Source: Rhyacophila brunnea
Taxonomy: Eukaryota > Arthropoda > Insecta > Trichoptera > Rhyacophilidae
NCBI GenBank assembly: GCA_022495005.1
Contig: JAGYXB010001997.1
Span: forward strand, 496,001-560,000
Length of the DNA: 64,000 bases
Reading direction: 5' to 3'
The notes below the pieces were generated by a model. It ran no database searches. It worked only from the letters and a program-made list of their open reading frames with translations, and had not been told where the DNA came from. Shown here one piece after another: positions 12,130 through 23,062 of the stretch (positions are counted from its first letter, which is position 1; every line of letters starts with the position of its first letter). The translations under genes and the position numbers were made by a program.

Positions 12130-12939
12130 GTTCGGAATCTATAGTCATAATAAAGTTGGCAGTATTCTTACTTGTGTATATAATGATTTGCATATTTAAA
12201 AAAAATCATTCAACATTGTACGCCAAACATTAAAATATTTTGTACAATTTTCTAAATGCTATTTTAACCGTCCAATTAGCTTTCAGTTGATCGGTCTAAC
12301 ATATTATAAGTAATTTAATATATTTGGATCATATATATTAAATGAAGGCTAAGGCTATATATAATATATAACAAAGATATCTATATTTGTAAAACGGTTC
12401 ATTTGGATGGTCGGATTCATTCTTTGACTAGTAAATTTAATGTATAAGATGTTCTTTTTAAATCACTTTAGTACCAGGTAATCAATTTGTATACAAATCT
12501 TATTCCAGATTGGAACCACATCGATAATCAAACGTGTGATACAATGTCCAGTCAAAAAACATTGCAATAACAGGTGCGTTGGTACCAGGGTGACAGATAG
12601 TGCCAAACAAAATTTAAACCATTCAAAAACTTGCATTTAATCACTTTAAAATATGTGAGATAATTTTATTCATTTACCATATATTTACAAGAGATGACAA
12701 CTATTTTACTGATAAAGAAACCCCCCGATTTACGTTTTTGAAGGGACTGTAAAACACGTAAATAACGGAAAAATGTAAACGACACGTAAAATCGAGGTTA
12801 TATTATGATTTTGGTCAAATTTAATGTACACTTACGTGTACTAAGCGATATAATAGCGTTGGGAAGTTCAGCTGTATTGGCAGGTGGATTAACTATTTTA
12901 TAATAATTATTGCTTAAAATGAACACTGAGATCATAGAT
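12130..12939. other. no recognised feature
   Basis: AT-rich DNA. A short inverted pair (CGATTTACGT and ACGTAAAATCG) lies at about 12727-12796. Nothing else was recognised. Confidence 0.4.
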
Positions 12940-13110
12940 TATTTAAGGTACTGTTCTCAATTTCCTGCCTTCCCACATTGCTGAATATTATTACTGATTA
13001 TTTCTCTATTGTATTTATTATGACAATTAGTTTAATTGTATTGTATGTTATGGCGCATTGTCAGTATTATGCCCTAGTACTGTTTTGTGAGTAAATAAAT
13101 AAATAAATTT
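12940..13110 (+). repeat. possible LINE 3' UTR with (AAAT)n tail
   Basis: The stretch ends in GTAAATAAATAAATAAATT, a tail form typical of insect jockey-like LINEs, after a T-rich unstructured leader. No coding remnant precedes it, so the call rests on the tail alone. Confidence 0.3.
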
Positions 13111-13645
13111 CCGCTATTGTGAATCCCGGTTTTCTGGCAGAACCTGAATCAATCTGCAGTGTTTCTACGGGAACGATTTAGGCGTTGCAGGATTAGCATG
13201 GTAAGGGCCAAGTTACGTGACGATGGACCTTATTCATGTCCAGTTCTCCGAAGCTGGATCGTGACAGGGTGAAAGAATAAAATGAATAAGTTCTGTTTGT
13301 TTTAAATAGTTTTGATTACCGACACAATAATTTTACACAATATAAAGATGTCGCTAGTTTCTTAAGCTGTAATTTTAATGGTTACCGATAGAAAATTTGC
13401 ACCATTCGTGAAAATTGCGTTTTGATATTTAAATTTTATCTATGAGTCAAGGTGAACGTTAATAATCGATTCTTCACTACTTATACAATATTATCACATG
13501 CCCTTTTTAGTGTGTATTTATTTGGAAAAGAGGAAATGTCGATTGACTCCTTATTATTATCTCTATGGTGGTTAAACATTGTTGAAGGGTTTTAATCGAC
13601 ACAGAGCTGACAATTATGTCACATTTTATCATACTTTGCTAACAT
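13111..13645. other. no recognised feature
   Basis: A somewhat more complex patch at 13120-13270 has no continuous frame. The remainder is AT-rich. Confidence 0.35.
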
Positions 13646-13843
13646 GCACCCAAGTGGCGTAAAGCTCATGGATTACCGGCAAATATAGGTGGTCAGTGTT
13701 GCCAACATATTGGTGTTGACGAAGTACCAGGATATGAAAATAAACTCGTTGGAAGAACAAAATTTTCAAAAAAACAATCTAAAGAAATTATAAGTATGAT
13801 CAATGTTTTCACAAAGACAAAAATTGAAGATAATTATAATTAA
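13646..13843 (+). CDS. unassigned open frame, possible terminal exon or pseudogene piece
   Basis: A 65-codon open stretch ends in TAA at 13841-13843. It reads from APKWRKAHG through GGQCCQHIGVDEVPGYENK and LVGRTKFSKKQ to KIEDNYN. It has no upstream ATG in frame; a stop lies two codons before, with AG dinucleotides nearby that could serve as a splice acceptor. Composition is protein-like (mixed charged residues, few low-complexity runs), unlike most frames here. I do not recognise the family. It may be a last exon on the plus strand, a processed fragment, or part of a transposase. A hAT MITE begins 55 bases downstream. Confidence 0.22.
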   Translation, partial: APKWRKAHGLPANIGGQCCQHIGVDEVPGYENKLVGRTKFSKKQSKEIISMINVFTKTKIEDNYN

Positions 13844-13897
13844 GTCATTTAACTACAAATAATTATGAAATATAGTCATTGATTAAAATATGCCGTA

Positions 13898-14242
13898 TAA
13901 GGATTGCAATACCGGTATTTCAAACCGGTATCTCAGTATTTTTACATACCGAAATAGCGATATATTCAGTAGTGGAAAAAATGTATTAATTAACGTAGGT
14001 GTATTAATTGACATGACTGTATTTTTTGTTGGATTATGGTGATATTTGGTTTACTTCCGTTGCCCTTCAACGCCATTGGAGACCAACAATGGCACGTGCT
14101 ATAAAATATTAACATTTTAAAGAGATTTATATGTTTATTGGTAGATAATTCTGTTTTTTCCGCATATTTTTCGAATACCGGTATTCAGTAGGTAATTCCG
14201 AAACACCGATATGAGTATTTTCATTTGGTATTGCAATCCCTA
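13898..14242. mobile_element. hAT-type MITE, TAGGGATTGC ends
   Basis: Left end TAAGGATTGCAATACC and right end GGTATTGCAATCCCTA match at 15 of 16 TIR positions. Flanking 8-mers ATGCCGTA (13890-13897) and ATGTCGTA (14243-14250) differ at one position. TAGGGATTGCAA ends with 8-bp TSDs fit hAT. Subterminal ACCGGTAT words repeat near both ends and could be transposase-binding motifs (inference). It is 345 bp with no transposase frame, hence non-autonomous. The TSD mismatch implies some age. Confidence 0.85.
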
Positions 14243-14250
14243 ATGTCGTA

Positions 14251-16855
14251 TTGTGTTGTTTTATTGTATTATTTATTATTTTATTGTGAATATAAATGTG
14301 GAACCTACAAATATAGCCAGCATGTTGATTTTAGAGCAAATCTGATGTAATATTTAAACTTTTTATGGAAAAACTTAAGTTATTTGCAGTGTCCAATAAA
14401 TACTAAATTTGACGTCATATACCACATTCATATTTTTCAAGAGATATGATTATTAATAAATGCTAGATTTAAGGCTTTACTTAATGCCGTTTGCATATTT
14501 TTTAAGCTAGTTGCTTATTAAAATATAATAGGTCTAGTAAAAAAAACTTTAGATTTAACGCCTTAAGCCAGATGCGCATTTTGGAAGCTAGATGTAATAT
14601 TACACTAGATCTGGCAAGAAAAAAGCTAAGTTGGTAACGCTAGTTAGTAGTGGCCGGTCGTGGCCTATTCCAGTTTCCTTGTTAACATAATAGCGAACGA
14701 GTTATGAACAAACAAGAATGACGTATTCGTTCCTCACGACGCGACTCTCGTCCCTGCCAGGCGAGAGGGTACCGGCACTTACTTGCCAGATGTATTATTA
14801 AAAAAATACCACAATCAATATTTCAAAATTCCTTCATAAAAGCCTCAGCTTGGGTTGAATGGGCGAAGAAGTGTCCCAGAGTACTTACAAATTAAGTTAA
14901 CTTTACCTAAAAATAAACACTTTCAAACGTACGTAGGTATTTAAGATATGTAGGGGGGTTCGCCAAAAATCCTGACTTGGGGGCCATTGTTGACTTTTTT
15001 TTTCCTAGTTGCCTTTATGGATACCTCGCATTTTCTATCGTGGTTTCTTTAAGGACGTTGGCATGCAAACTACTCTACTTGATGCTACAATACAAAAACA
15101 ATTAATGTAACAACAAATAATTAACTGATTATTAATGCAAACTTAACTTTATTCTGTTAGTCAATTAGCGATGTCGTCGACATAAATTAATCAATCAATA
15201 TGAACTGTATCGCAAAACTCATATAAAGAAATTTTAGAGATGAAAAAAAAATCTTATTCTTTAATATTTAATTAAAATATTTTCATTTCATTTTTGAGTT
15301 CTATATTTGAAACGGCGATAGATTTAAAATATTTTAGCACGAAAGTTAGCGGATGGCATTAAAGAAATACCAGATATTGGCAGTTCACGATTGAAATTGT
15401 GTTTTAATAGTGTTTACGTGGTACAATTAAATGTTATTAACAATCATCCAATTGTTAAATTATGAAAGTTGTTACTTACTTTTTAACCGTCGATTGTAGA
15501 GAATAGACTTTTTGACATAGATATTTCTTGTATTAGACCCCAGAATTAATTAGTTAACTGGATTAGTTAGAAAACAAACTTAGTGTGTTATAAATACTTT
15601 AAAACGTACGGAGCAGACTCGCAATCAGTGTATTATTAATTCGGTTAGCATTTCCATGGAATTCCACTTTATATTAGTTTAATATTTTTTTGTTGATCAG
15701 TTCTTGCTTCAACTCTGTTGAGAAGATAACCTGTTAGACAGAGAATAACGATTAGGTATAACAAATAATCAAAAAAAAAACTACAATAAAATATATTGAA
15801 CATTCGCTCTGACCCTTTTTTAGACCTGTTGGCTATTGCAATTCAGTTTATACGAGGGAAAGTGTCCCAGGTTTTAAAAAAGAGAAGGTCCCAGTTCATC
15901 AAAGCTTTAGGTATGATAAATTTTATCGAAATAGTAATCACGTATAGTATAGTGCAGCCAATCAAGGTATTGGGAGGTTGCTCCTGGTATGCTATCAGAA
16001 CAATATTGAAGTTCACCTAACGTTCGTTACGTCACGGTATATGCCCACACAATTAGTGTGAAGGCGTATCAGGTATCGGAAGGAAAAGCAAGGCACACAT
16101 CGATGTCTTACGTGGGTATATAATTTATATATTTAACCAGACAATGATATATTTATTTTTATAAAAATCCAGTGAAAATATATATTTTTATTCAATAATT
16201 TTCTTATACGTCAATTATAGAAAAAAAGAACGTTGGTCGAAATCCGATGAATGCAAGTTCGAAACTCACTCGGTATCTACAAATATTTTTATGGTTCTGA
16301 TTTCAGATCTGTTAAAAAAATATTTATATTCCACACTATATTTAGAACGATCACAATTACAGAACATAAAATTATTTAAAAAAAAAAATATACAGCCAAA
16401 TATAATTGACAATTTATAGCATCAAAAAACATAATAAATAACACTTCAGAAAAAAAAAATGTTCAGTTGCCAATTAAGAAAGATTGTAGGTACCATTGAA
16501 AATTATAATATAGATTCTTGTATAAAATAAGCTCCACTCATGCAGGACAGTAACGCGAGGATGTTAACCAAGTATCTTGATGATACGTAAGTGCACTATG
16601 AGGGTATGTAGAGAAATTTAATTCAACGCGAAAGTTCATCATTCCGATCAAAATTCTCGGCTATTTGTTGTTCCCCATAACTCTACTCCAAGCGTGATGT
16701 TTCATTTTTATTAATGTTATTCAGTGAAAATCTTTTGAAATATTATGTATCCAGACGTTAAATTATTATAATAGTGGTATGTATATGTAGATACCATATA
16801 TATAGTAAGGTTCGGGTGGAGTAGGGTTGCTTCATAAGTTTTATATATATTTTTT
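14251..16855. other. no recognised feature
   Basis: AT-rich DNA with a complex patch at about 14645-14790. A 74-codon plus frame at 15796-16020 starts at a non-ATG codon and has no recognisable motif. Confidence 0.4.
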
Positions 16856-17499
16856 AAGTTATACTTCTTTTGGCGCGTTTGGGAAAACAGATCAGAGTGT
16901 ATATTTGGCGTGTGACGAAGTTGCGCGCGCCGATGTAACACATAATTTATTATTATGATTATATTCATTTCAGTCTCAGGGGTACATGCGCATGTGCAGT
17001 GTCATTTGGTTAGTCTTTCAATACAACCAAGTAAACAGCGCGTGTTGTAAACATAACCAATATTCTGTCATAATAAATATAGGTATATGTCTATAAACAA
17101 ATTTCTGGAGATTAACATTCGACACTGTTAATTTATATTCATAAAATTTTATTTATATTGGAGAGTATATTTATTTTTCATTGTAAAGATTGTGTATCAA
17201 GACTTAAGGCTATATTTATGTAAGTATTATTCATGAGTAAAATTATATATAAATAAATAAATTTTGTGAATGTTGAGTTGGTAAATAATTTTAATTCATC
17301 ATGGACACTTCTAAATCGATTATAACCGCTGTATGGTAAAGATGAGTTTTCGTCCAATACAATAATTAAATTACAATTATCATGTGCTATATGAGACACA
17401 GATGAATCATGTACGTTTTCATCAACCTAATCCACTGTTTTATTAATAGACTCAGGTGACGGCTTATTTTGTTTTGTTACGCCAAAGAAGTATAACTTC
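16856..17499. mobile_element. inverted-repeat element Y, copy 1
   Basis: Bounded by AAGTTATACTTCTTTTGGCG on the left and CGCCAAAGAAGTATAACTT on the right, inverted to each other. The same pair bounds 50192-50701. Inner left words AGATCAGAGTGTAT and TTGGCGTGTGAC also recur there. The terminal GAAGT-TAT-ACTTC is itself a small palindrome. No transposase frame was seen and the interiors of the two copies differ, so they share mainly their ends. No TSD was identified. Confidence 0.6.
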
Positions 17500-17570
17500 T
17501 AACGCGCGTACTACACACACCGATTTTTCAATGAAATTTATTATTTTTTAGGAAATGTAGGTATGTTATA

Positions 17571-17825
17571 ACTAAAATTTGGAGAGATCCTGAAGTCGGC
17601 TAGATATCAAGGTAATGATCTATATAAGCTACTTTAAGATTCAAAAACACAAAAGTCGATTGCCACTAATTTGTAAAGCGTTTAATATATATTACTAGTT
17701 AATTTAATCATAATTAGATAATACGTAAGTGGCTCAATTAGTAAAGCACATCGACGCGAATTCAACGGATGTGGGTGAGAATACCGTTCGGCGTTGTACT
17801 TTTTTCAAAGATTTTTTCTAGTAGC
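17571..17825 (+). repeat. tRNA-cored element (type-B head), copy
   Basis: A body beginning AACTAAAATTTGGAGAGATCC and passing through CGATTGCCA, GTAAAGCG and AATTAGATAA leads into a tRNA-like module at 17724-17795 (GTGGCTCAATTAGTAAAGCAC, GCGAATTCAACGGATGTGGG, ACCGTTCGGCGTTG), followed by TTTTTTCAAAGATTTTTTCTA. The same order recurs at 27160-27370, 32490-33160, 40885-41320 (minus) and 48952-49440 (minus). The T arm is degraded (no TTCGA), so it is not a functional tRNA. Confidence 0.65.
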
Positions 17826-18506
17826 GAGTTAACTATTATAGCCGAACCACTGTTTCTATATTCATACTGTGACTGTACATTTTTGCTTTAAGCCTTTAAG
17901 GTATCGGTAGATTGTTAGGTATGAAAAAATATTTTGTATTGTTGGACTATATTTTAAAACAATGTAACGTAATTTATAATAAAGCAAACCGGTGTATTTA
18001 TTACCCTAAATACATAGTTTTAACACGGTGAAATACAATATGGTTAAATTTAGTACATGTAAGCGATAAGCTTTAAAAAAGTTTTCTGAGACGTTAAATA
18101 CGGAAAAGTACAGAGTATTTAATTAAACCATTTTGAGAGTAATATAAATATTTGTAAATAAGACGTTGATCAGTATGAAAACCTAAAATGTATTGTAAGT
18201 CAGAACTCACTTTTTGAAATTAGTGAAATTGAAACAACTGTCAGTAATCTAACACTAGTTATTTCGAAGGATAATCTAATTAGATATTTCGCTGCCAATC
18301 ATGTCAATATTGAAGACATACATTGACAGATTTCCTTAAAAGGTGATGTTATTTTAATTTTATTGTTAGGTAGAAAAAAATACTATTTTATATAATATAA
18401 TATACAAATTATTAATGATTATTTCTGTTTGTCAAGATATTTAAGAAAATCTAACAACGACATAATTGGCAGATCGTTTAGTGCAGAATTTCTCAAACCA
18501 TTTCGG
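17826..18506. other. no recognised feature
   Basis: AT-rich sequence preceding the 59-bp satellite; nothing recognised. Confidence 0.4.
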
Positions 18507-18822
18507 AATAGTGGCCACTACAATACAGTGTAAGTGAAGAATATAAGTGTACAATGCAAGTACAAAATAGTGGCCACTACAATACAATATAAGTGAAGAA
18601 TATAAGTGTACAATACAGGTACAAAGTAGTGGCCACTTAATTACAATATAAGTGAAGAATACAAGTGTACAATACAAGTAGAAAATAGTGGCCACTACAA
18701 TACAATATAAGTGAAGAATATAAGTGTACAATACAGGTACAAAGTAGTGGCCACTTAATTACAATATAAGCGAAGAATATAAGTGTACAATACAAGTACA
18801 AAATAGTGGCCACTACAATACA
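18507..18822. repeat. 59-bp tandem satellite with alternating subunits
   Basis: About 5.4 copies of a 59-bp unit; unit starts fall at 18507, 18566, 18625 and so on. Each unit contains GTGGCCAC, within the 12-bp palindrome TAGTGGCCACTA in type-1 units. Two variants alternate after the first two units: type 1 reads GGCCACTACAATACAATA and type 2 reads GGCCACTTAATTACAATA, giving an 118-bp dimer order 1-1-2-1-2-1. The 96-codon minus frame across it (18441-18731) is a by-product. Confidence 0.9.
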
Positions 18823-19010
18823 TTACTATATCAGTGCCCCCCTTAGTTAAATAAATAATGATATAAGTAGATTTTAAAGTATCTAGCTAATAAAAGGCAA
18901 AGTGAAACTGAATATCTACAAAGAAAGATATTCGAGAAAACTGAAAATAAAATCAAAATTTAATACATATTTAAAAAAAACACATCAGATTCATAAATCT
19001 TGGAAAAAAA

Positions 19011-19075
19011 CACGACTCCAACAGGATTTGAACCTGTATCCAATGGATTCATTGTGCTTTACCAATTTTTTCAGG
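19011..19075 (-). repeat. tRNA-like module, type-B, decayed
   Basis: On the minus strand: AAAATTGGTAAAGCAC (D arm and A box) and GATACAGGTTCAAATCCTGT (a well-paired T arm), ending GGAGTCG. It matches the type-B module of the tRNA-cored elements. The acceptor 5' strand is lost. Flanking body sequence is not obvious. Confidence 0.55.
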
Positions 19076-19664
19076 TGTATCCTCCAAATTACAAACTACA
19101 ATGATATTAATTATCTACCAAATTACAATGATATTAATTAAAATTCATACAATTGAAACGCTTTACAAATTTCGCTTATAATGGTGACTGGCTTTTGTGG
19201 TTTGGTTTGAATGACGGTGCTAACATGTCATTGGTGCTAACAATAAGTACGTAACTTGATTACTAGCGAATTTATAGAATAGTATTTTTATCAAAATAAA
19301 TAAAAAAAAACTATTTGGCAACCAAAGAATCGGAAAGTTAAGTGTTTTTAAGTCAAAAGATATCTTTATCCAATGATTCATTAAATTGAATAAGTTAAAT
19401 ACATTTTAATATACATTTAACATGTAAAAAAATGAAAAAACATCGTAAATCCCTATGTGTTATTACATAGGCCATATATGATTAATTTTCTTTGCTCAAT
19501 GGATCAGTGTTGACGAACTAATTTCGAACAAAACACGTGTATTAGAAAGATTGAGTAAATGTGATAATTATATGAAACATAAGTAAAATTTTTAAAGTTT
19601 AAATAATCCGGGGGCGATATTTTTTCATGTTAAATAACAGTCGTATATAAAGATATATTTTCGA
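19076..19664. other. no recognised feature
   Basis: AT-rich sequence including a short direct repeat CAATGATATTAATTA at about 19100-19140. Confidence 0.4.
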
Positions 19665-19730
19665 GGATATAGCTCAGTGGTAAACCATTCAACTGCAAAT
19701 CGACAGATTGGTGGTTTGACACTGTTTTTT
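19665..19730 (+). pseudogene. tRNA-Cys(GCA)-like pseudogene
   Basis: GAGGATATAGCTCAGTGGTA matches the 5' half of eukaryotic tRNA-Cys, and the anticodon-loop region reads CTGCAAA (anticodon GCA). The D arm is good (AGCTCAGTGGTA), but the anticodon stem has mismatches and the T arm (GTGGTTTGACACT) has lost TTCGA. It is probably the head of a SINE or a retro-tRNA copy, not a working gene. Confidence 0.55.
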
Positions 19731-19858
19731 CTTTTCTTAATCGCGCATTTCGAGTTGGTTGTGAAACTTGTCAAATATCGGATCGATTTATTCGCCGGAA
19801 ATAGAACTGTACTGCGCTTTAAAAGATTCACTTCAAAGATCGTAGAAATATATGTGTA

Positions 19859-19926
19859 CCAACTGGGAATGGAACCCACATCTATCGCTGTCCTGCTGGT
19901 TAGCGTTACCGATACAAGCTACTAAT
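19859..19926 (-). pseudogene. tRNA-like pseudogene facing 19665-19730
   Basis: On the minus strand TAGCTTGTATCGGTAACGCTA forms a D arm and GTGGGTTCCATTCCCAGT a nearly paired T arm. It points toward the tRNA-Cys-like module 130 bp away, so the two could form the ends of a fold-back. The isotype cannot be told and the anticodon arm is poor. Confidence 0.45.
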
Positions 19927-20455
19927 CTCACAAAAATTTGCTAAACACAATATAGTAGCAAGGAATTAATCTCAACAATATTCAACATAATTCACCAAGA
20001 AAATATCTGTTTGTATGTGCTGTGAGCAAAGGTAATCCGTGCTGTGAGTAATGTCAAAATTATTTTACAGCTAAGAGATTTATGAGTGTGCCCGCGTCTT
20101 TACTTAATATAACAAACTGGTGTATCGTGCATCGATATAATTGAGGTGGTTAGACTAAAGCCCATTATTCTAGTCCTGCTCTATGCTTACGTAAATGTCG
20201 TGTTTTATATGAGTTTATAAGTATCTTATAAAATAGTGATGCATTCAAATGTTGCATATAACGTCTTATTATTAATTTTATTCGGTACTGAATATACACA
20301 AGATTTTAGAATATCCCATTCTTATTAGTAATGTATTAAACATAACAGACAATACAAACATAAGGTAAGTAGGCTATATTCTGGTCTCTCTCTCAGAAGG
20401 CACTATGGAGAAATATTTGATAAAATGAAGGAATCCGTTGTCTGTGACCAAGGGT
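19927..20455. other. no recognised feature
   Basis: AT-rich DNA; nothing recognised. Confidence 0.4.
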
Positions 20456-20600
20456 CAGCGCTCAAAATGGAAGATTTGACGAACCGGAGCGCTCGATTCT
20501 GAAAATATATACATACTTATGTAATAATTGTATGTATTATGTAGAAATATAACTGCAAAGCTCAGATTGTCAAATGGAGTAACTGTTTTTGAACCTGTGG
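20456..20600 (+). mobile_element. hAT-like CAGCGCTCG family, left-end fragment
   Basis: CAGCGCTCAAAATGGAAGAT followed by ACGAACCGGAGCGCTCGAT matches the left end of 11586-12129. Similarity continues to about 20600 (GTAACTGTTTTTGAAC against AATAACAGTTTTTAAAC). No right end was found, so this copy is truncated. Confidence 0.6.
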
Positions 20601-20734
20601 CATAATGTTGTCGTTGTTTCGTTTAAACTTCTAAAAATAATATGAATATAGTAAGTTCATTTTATTATTTTTTAATAATTAACAAACTGGCATGCAATAT
20701 TTTATTTTTCCACGAACCAATTAAACGTGTGAAC

Positions 20735-21300
20735 CATTATAAATATTTAGGTACATGGGGTTAATGAGAAATGGGACGAGTCTCAGGAAATAAAAACTTG
20801 AGATCGCAAGGAGTGCCTTTCTCAAAATGAAACGCCTCCTTAGCAATCGAGACCTTAACTTAGGTCTGAGACTGCGTATAGTACGTTGTTATGTTCGCCT
20901 AATTCTTTTCTATGGTATAGAAGTATGGACGCTAAACCAAGAGATGGAGGACATGGAGACGCATCCTCAAAATGCCTTGGACTGACCGGGTGACAAATGT
21001 TGAAGCTCTCAATCGAATGGAAAAGGACTGAGAAGTTCTGCGTGTTATGTTATCAAAACCAGAAAACTACAGTACCTCGGCCACATTATCAGAGGACAAA
21101 AGTACAGCATTCCCCAACTTGTCATTCAAGGAAAGAACAATAGTAAGCGTAACAGAGGATGACACCGCATTTTATGGCTTAAGAACCTCCGTGATTGGTA
21201 CGAGTGCAGCTCCACTGAACTGTTCCGGGTAGCAGATGACAAAGCTAAGATCGCCTTGATGGTGGCTGACCTCCACTAGGGCATGGTATAAAAAGAAGAA
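20735..21300 (+). pseudogene. non-LTR retrotransposon 3' part, frameshifted
   Basis: The plus strand carries, across shifting frames, RVNHYKYLGT, SAFLKMKRLLSNRDL, RLRIVRCYVRLILFYGIE-WTL, WTDRVTNVEALNRM, then YLGHIMRG, a QLVIQGK segment, RDWYECSSTELFR and IALMVADL, ending at ATGGTATAAAAAGAAGAAG. That order is the post-RT C-terminal part of a widespread insect endonuclease/RT element family ending in an (AAG)n tail. Several frameshifts and stops make it dead. A second copy of its last 240 bp lies at 22330-22575. Confidence 0.8.
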
Positions 21301-21394
21301 GATACCCTTTGCATAAGCATAAACAAGTAATCATCGATATTGTCATACCCCACACCCATAAATAATAAAAAGTATAATGGTATAATGTCCTATT

Positions 21395-22195
21395 CGACAA
21401 CTCAATCGAGGGCATTCAGGAGACAATCGACATATTGCATGACAACTCGTCTCGCATTGGTTTGAAAATCAACACGAAGAAAACCAACGATTTACGCAAC
21501 AGCACCTGTCCTGATCCAGATTTCCCTCTGATTAGTGAGGGGTTAAATATCGAGAACATCGACAGCTTTAAATACCTAGGGGGTACACATCACGGGAGAT
21601 GGCATTTTGGAGAGAGAGCTCGCTACCCGAATGGGAATGGCTGGAGCAACATTAAACTCGATGCAGAATGTCTGGGACTCACGATTGTAGTCGGTCAAAA
21701 CTAAATGCCGCCTATTCGACGCTTGCATTCTGACGGTGCTGCTTTACGGAAGCGAATAATGGCACCTTACGAAGGCTCAGAGCAACCGTATACTGAGTTT
21801 CGAAAACATATGTTTGCGACGGATACTGGGTGTACGGGTGTGCTGTAGTATGACTTTAGGAGCAATGAGGAGGTAAGAGAGCGCACCAAGCAGCCTCTCA
21901 TCACGCTGAGAGTGAAGAGGCGCCGTTGGATCTAGCTCGGCCACGTGCTGCGGATGCCAGAAGAGAATTTCAACCTGGCTTGCCTATACTTCAAGTCAAC
22001 CGGGTTCCGGCGTCCTGGAAGGCCACTAAATACCATCTATAGAGTAAATATGACGGAGCTACGGGATGCTGGTTTGACCTCAAACGATGCAAAACAACTG
22101 GCGAGCGACAGAGATTCTTAGAGGTGCCACGTGGTGTCCATATGCTCCAGCTAAGGGGCGGATAAGGCCGAAGAAGACTTTCTTGCCTTCATATT
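21395..22195 (+). pseudogene. RTE-like LINE C-terminal region
   Basis: The frame from about 21435 gives RIGLKINTKKTNDL and SFKYLGG (end of the RT thumb). Other frames then give CRLFDACILTVLLYGSE, LTKAQSNRILSFENICLRRI, a degraded GHVLRMP-like block (GSSSATCCGCQ in the shifted frame) and FKSTGFRRPGRPLNTIYRV. The order matches RTE/CFDP2-like insect LINEs. The 3' end lies near AAGGGGCGGATAAGGCCGAA. Frameshifts and stops abolish function. A second, interrupted copy is at 57711-58612 and a small minus-strand piece at 37975-38125. Confidence 0.8.
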
Positions 22196-22329
22196 GTCAT
22201 GATTTTTATAAAAAATTAAACATGGGGCCAATTCTCATATCAACTCTTTGGTGGAATATTGTAAATCATTTTTTTTTATTTCAGAAGTCCAATAAAATTA
22301 TATTTCGTGTACTATATTATTCTTAAATT

Positions 22330-22575
22330 AAATTAAAAGAAAACTACAGTACCTCGGTCACATTATGAAAGGACAAAAGTTACCCAACTTTTTATTCAAG
22401 GAAAGATCAATGGTAAGCGTAGCAGATGACAGCGCCGCATTTCGTGGCTTAATAACATCCGTGATTGGTACGAGTACAGCTCCACTGAACTGTTTCGGGT
22501 AGCAGATGACAAATCTAAGATCGCCTTGATGGTGGCTGACCTCCGCTCGGGGATGGCACAATAAGAAGAAGAACA
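22330..22575 (+). pseudogene. second copy of the 20735-21300 LINE 3' end
   Basis: It repeats the last 240 bp of 20735-21300 in the same orientation: GAAAACTACAGTACCTCGG, GTGATTGGTACGAGTACAGC, AAGATCGCCTTGATGGTGGC, ending at ATGGCACAATAAGAAGAAG. Both copies carry stops. They are separate 5'-truncated insertions, or one is a duplication; no TSD was recognised. Confidence 0.8.
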
Positions 22576-22639
22576 TGCATTTTATGAAAAATATTATTAG
22601 GTATATATAACGTGAATAGTAAAAAGTATATACTATATA

Positions 22640-23062
22640 TTACCACGAGAGGTGCCCTGGTTTGTAGAGTCTCCTTTGACGAGGAATGAGCTTAAGTTAA
22701 TACTGAGGCTAAGAACAGGGCACACAATGGGCAAAAGATTTGATGTCCTCATGGGAAGAAGCGAATCGCAACTCTGCGATGAATGTCATATTTTAGAGGA
22801 CATTGTACATATAGCACTACAATGCCCTAAATATGAGCTTCACAGAGTTTAGCTGCAAATTGGGGATGTCTATGAGAATGTCGACGAATTGAAGGGTGTC
22901 CTGGCGGTGGGTAAGACGGAAGAGCTAGGCAAAATTGTAAAGTTATTTAACAGAATAGGAGTGAGGACCTGATCGACGGATCTCCTTCTAGAAGAGAGGA
23001 GGCGATATGACAGCGAGTCGCAGTCAAAGCCTCGGTAAAATCACAAAAACCAAAAAAATATA
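22640..23062 (+). pseudogene. LINE C-terminus with CCHC zinc knuckle
   Basis: From about 22640 the frame reads RNELKLILRLRTGHTMGKR and CDECHILEDIVHIALQCPKY, then a stop. C-x2-C-x8-H-x4-C is the C-terminal cysteine-histidine motif of R1/I/jockey-type LINEs downstream of RT and RNase H. After the stop the same frame continues ELGKIVKLFNRIGVRT. It differs in lineage from the two neighbouring LINE fragments. Confidence 0.75.

Noticed and set aside
18441..18731. 96-codon minus frame rich in Y, L and C
   Set aside because: It is the translation of the 59-bp satellite, which shifts frame every unit.
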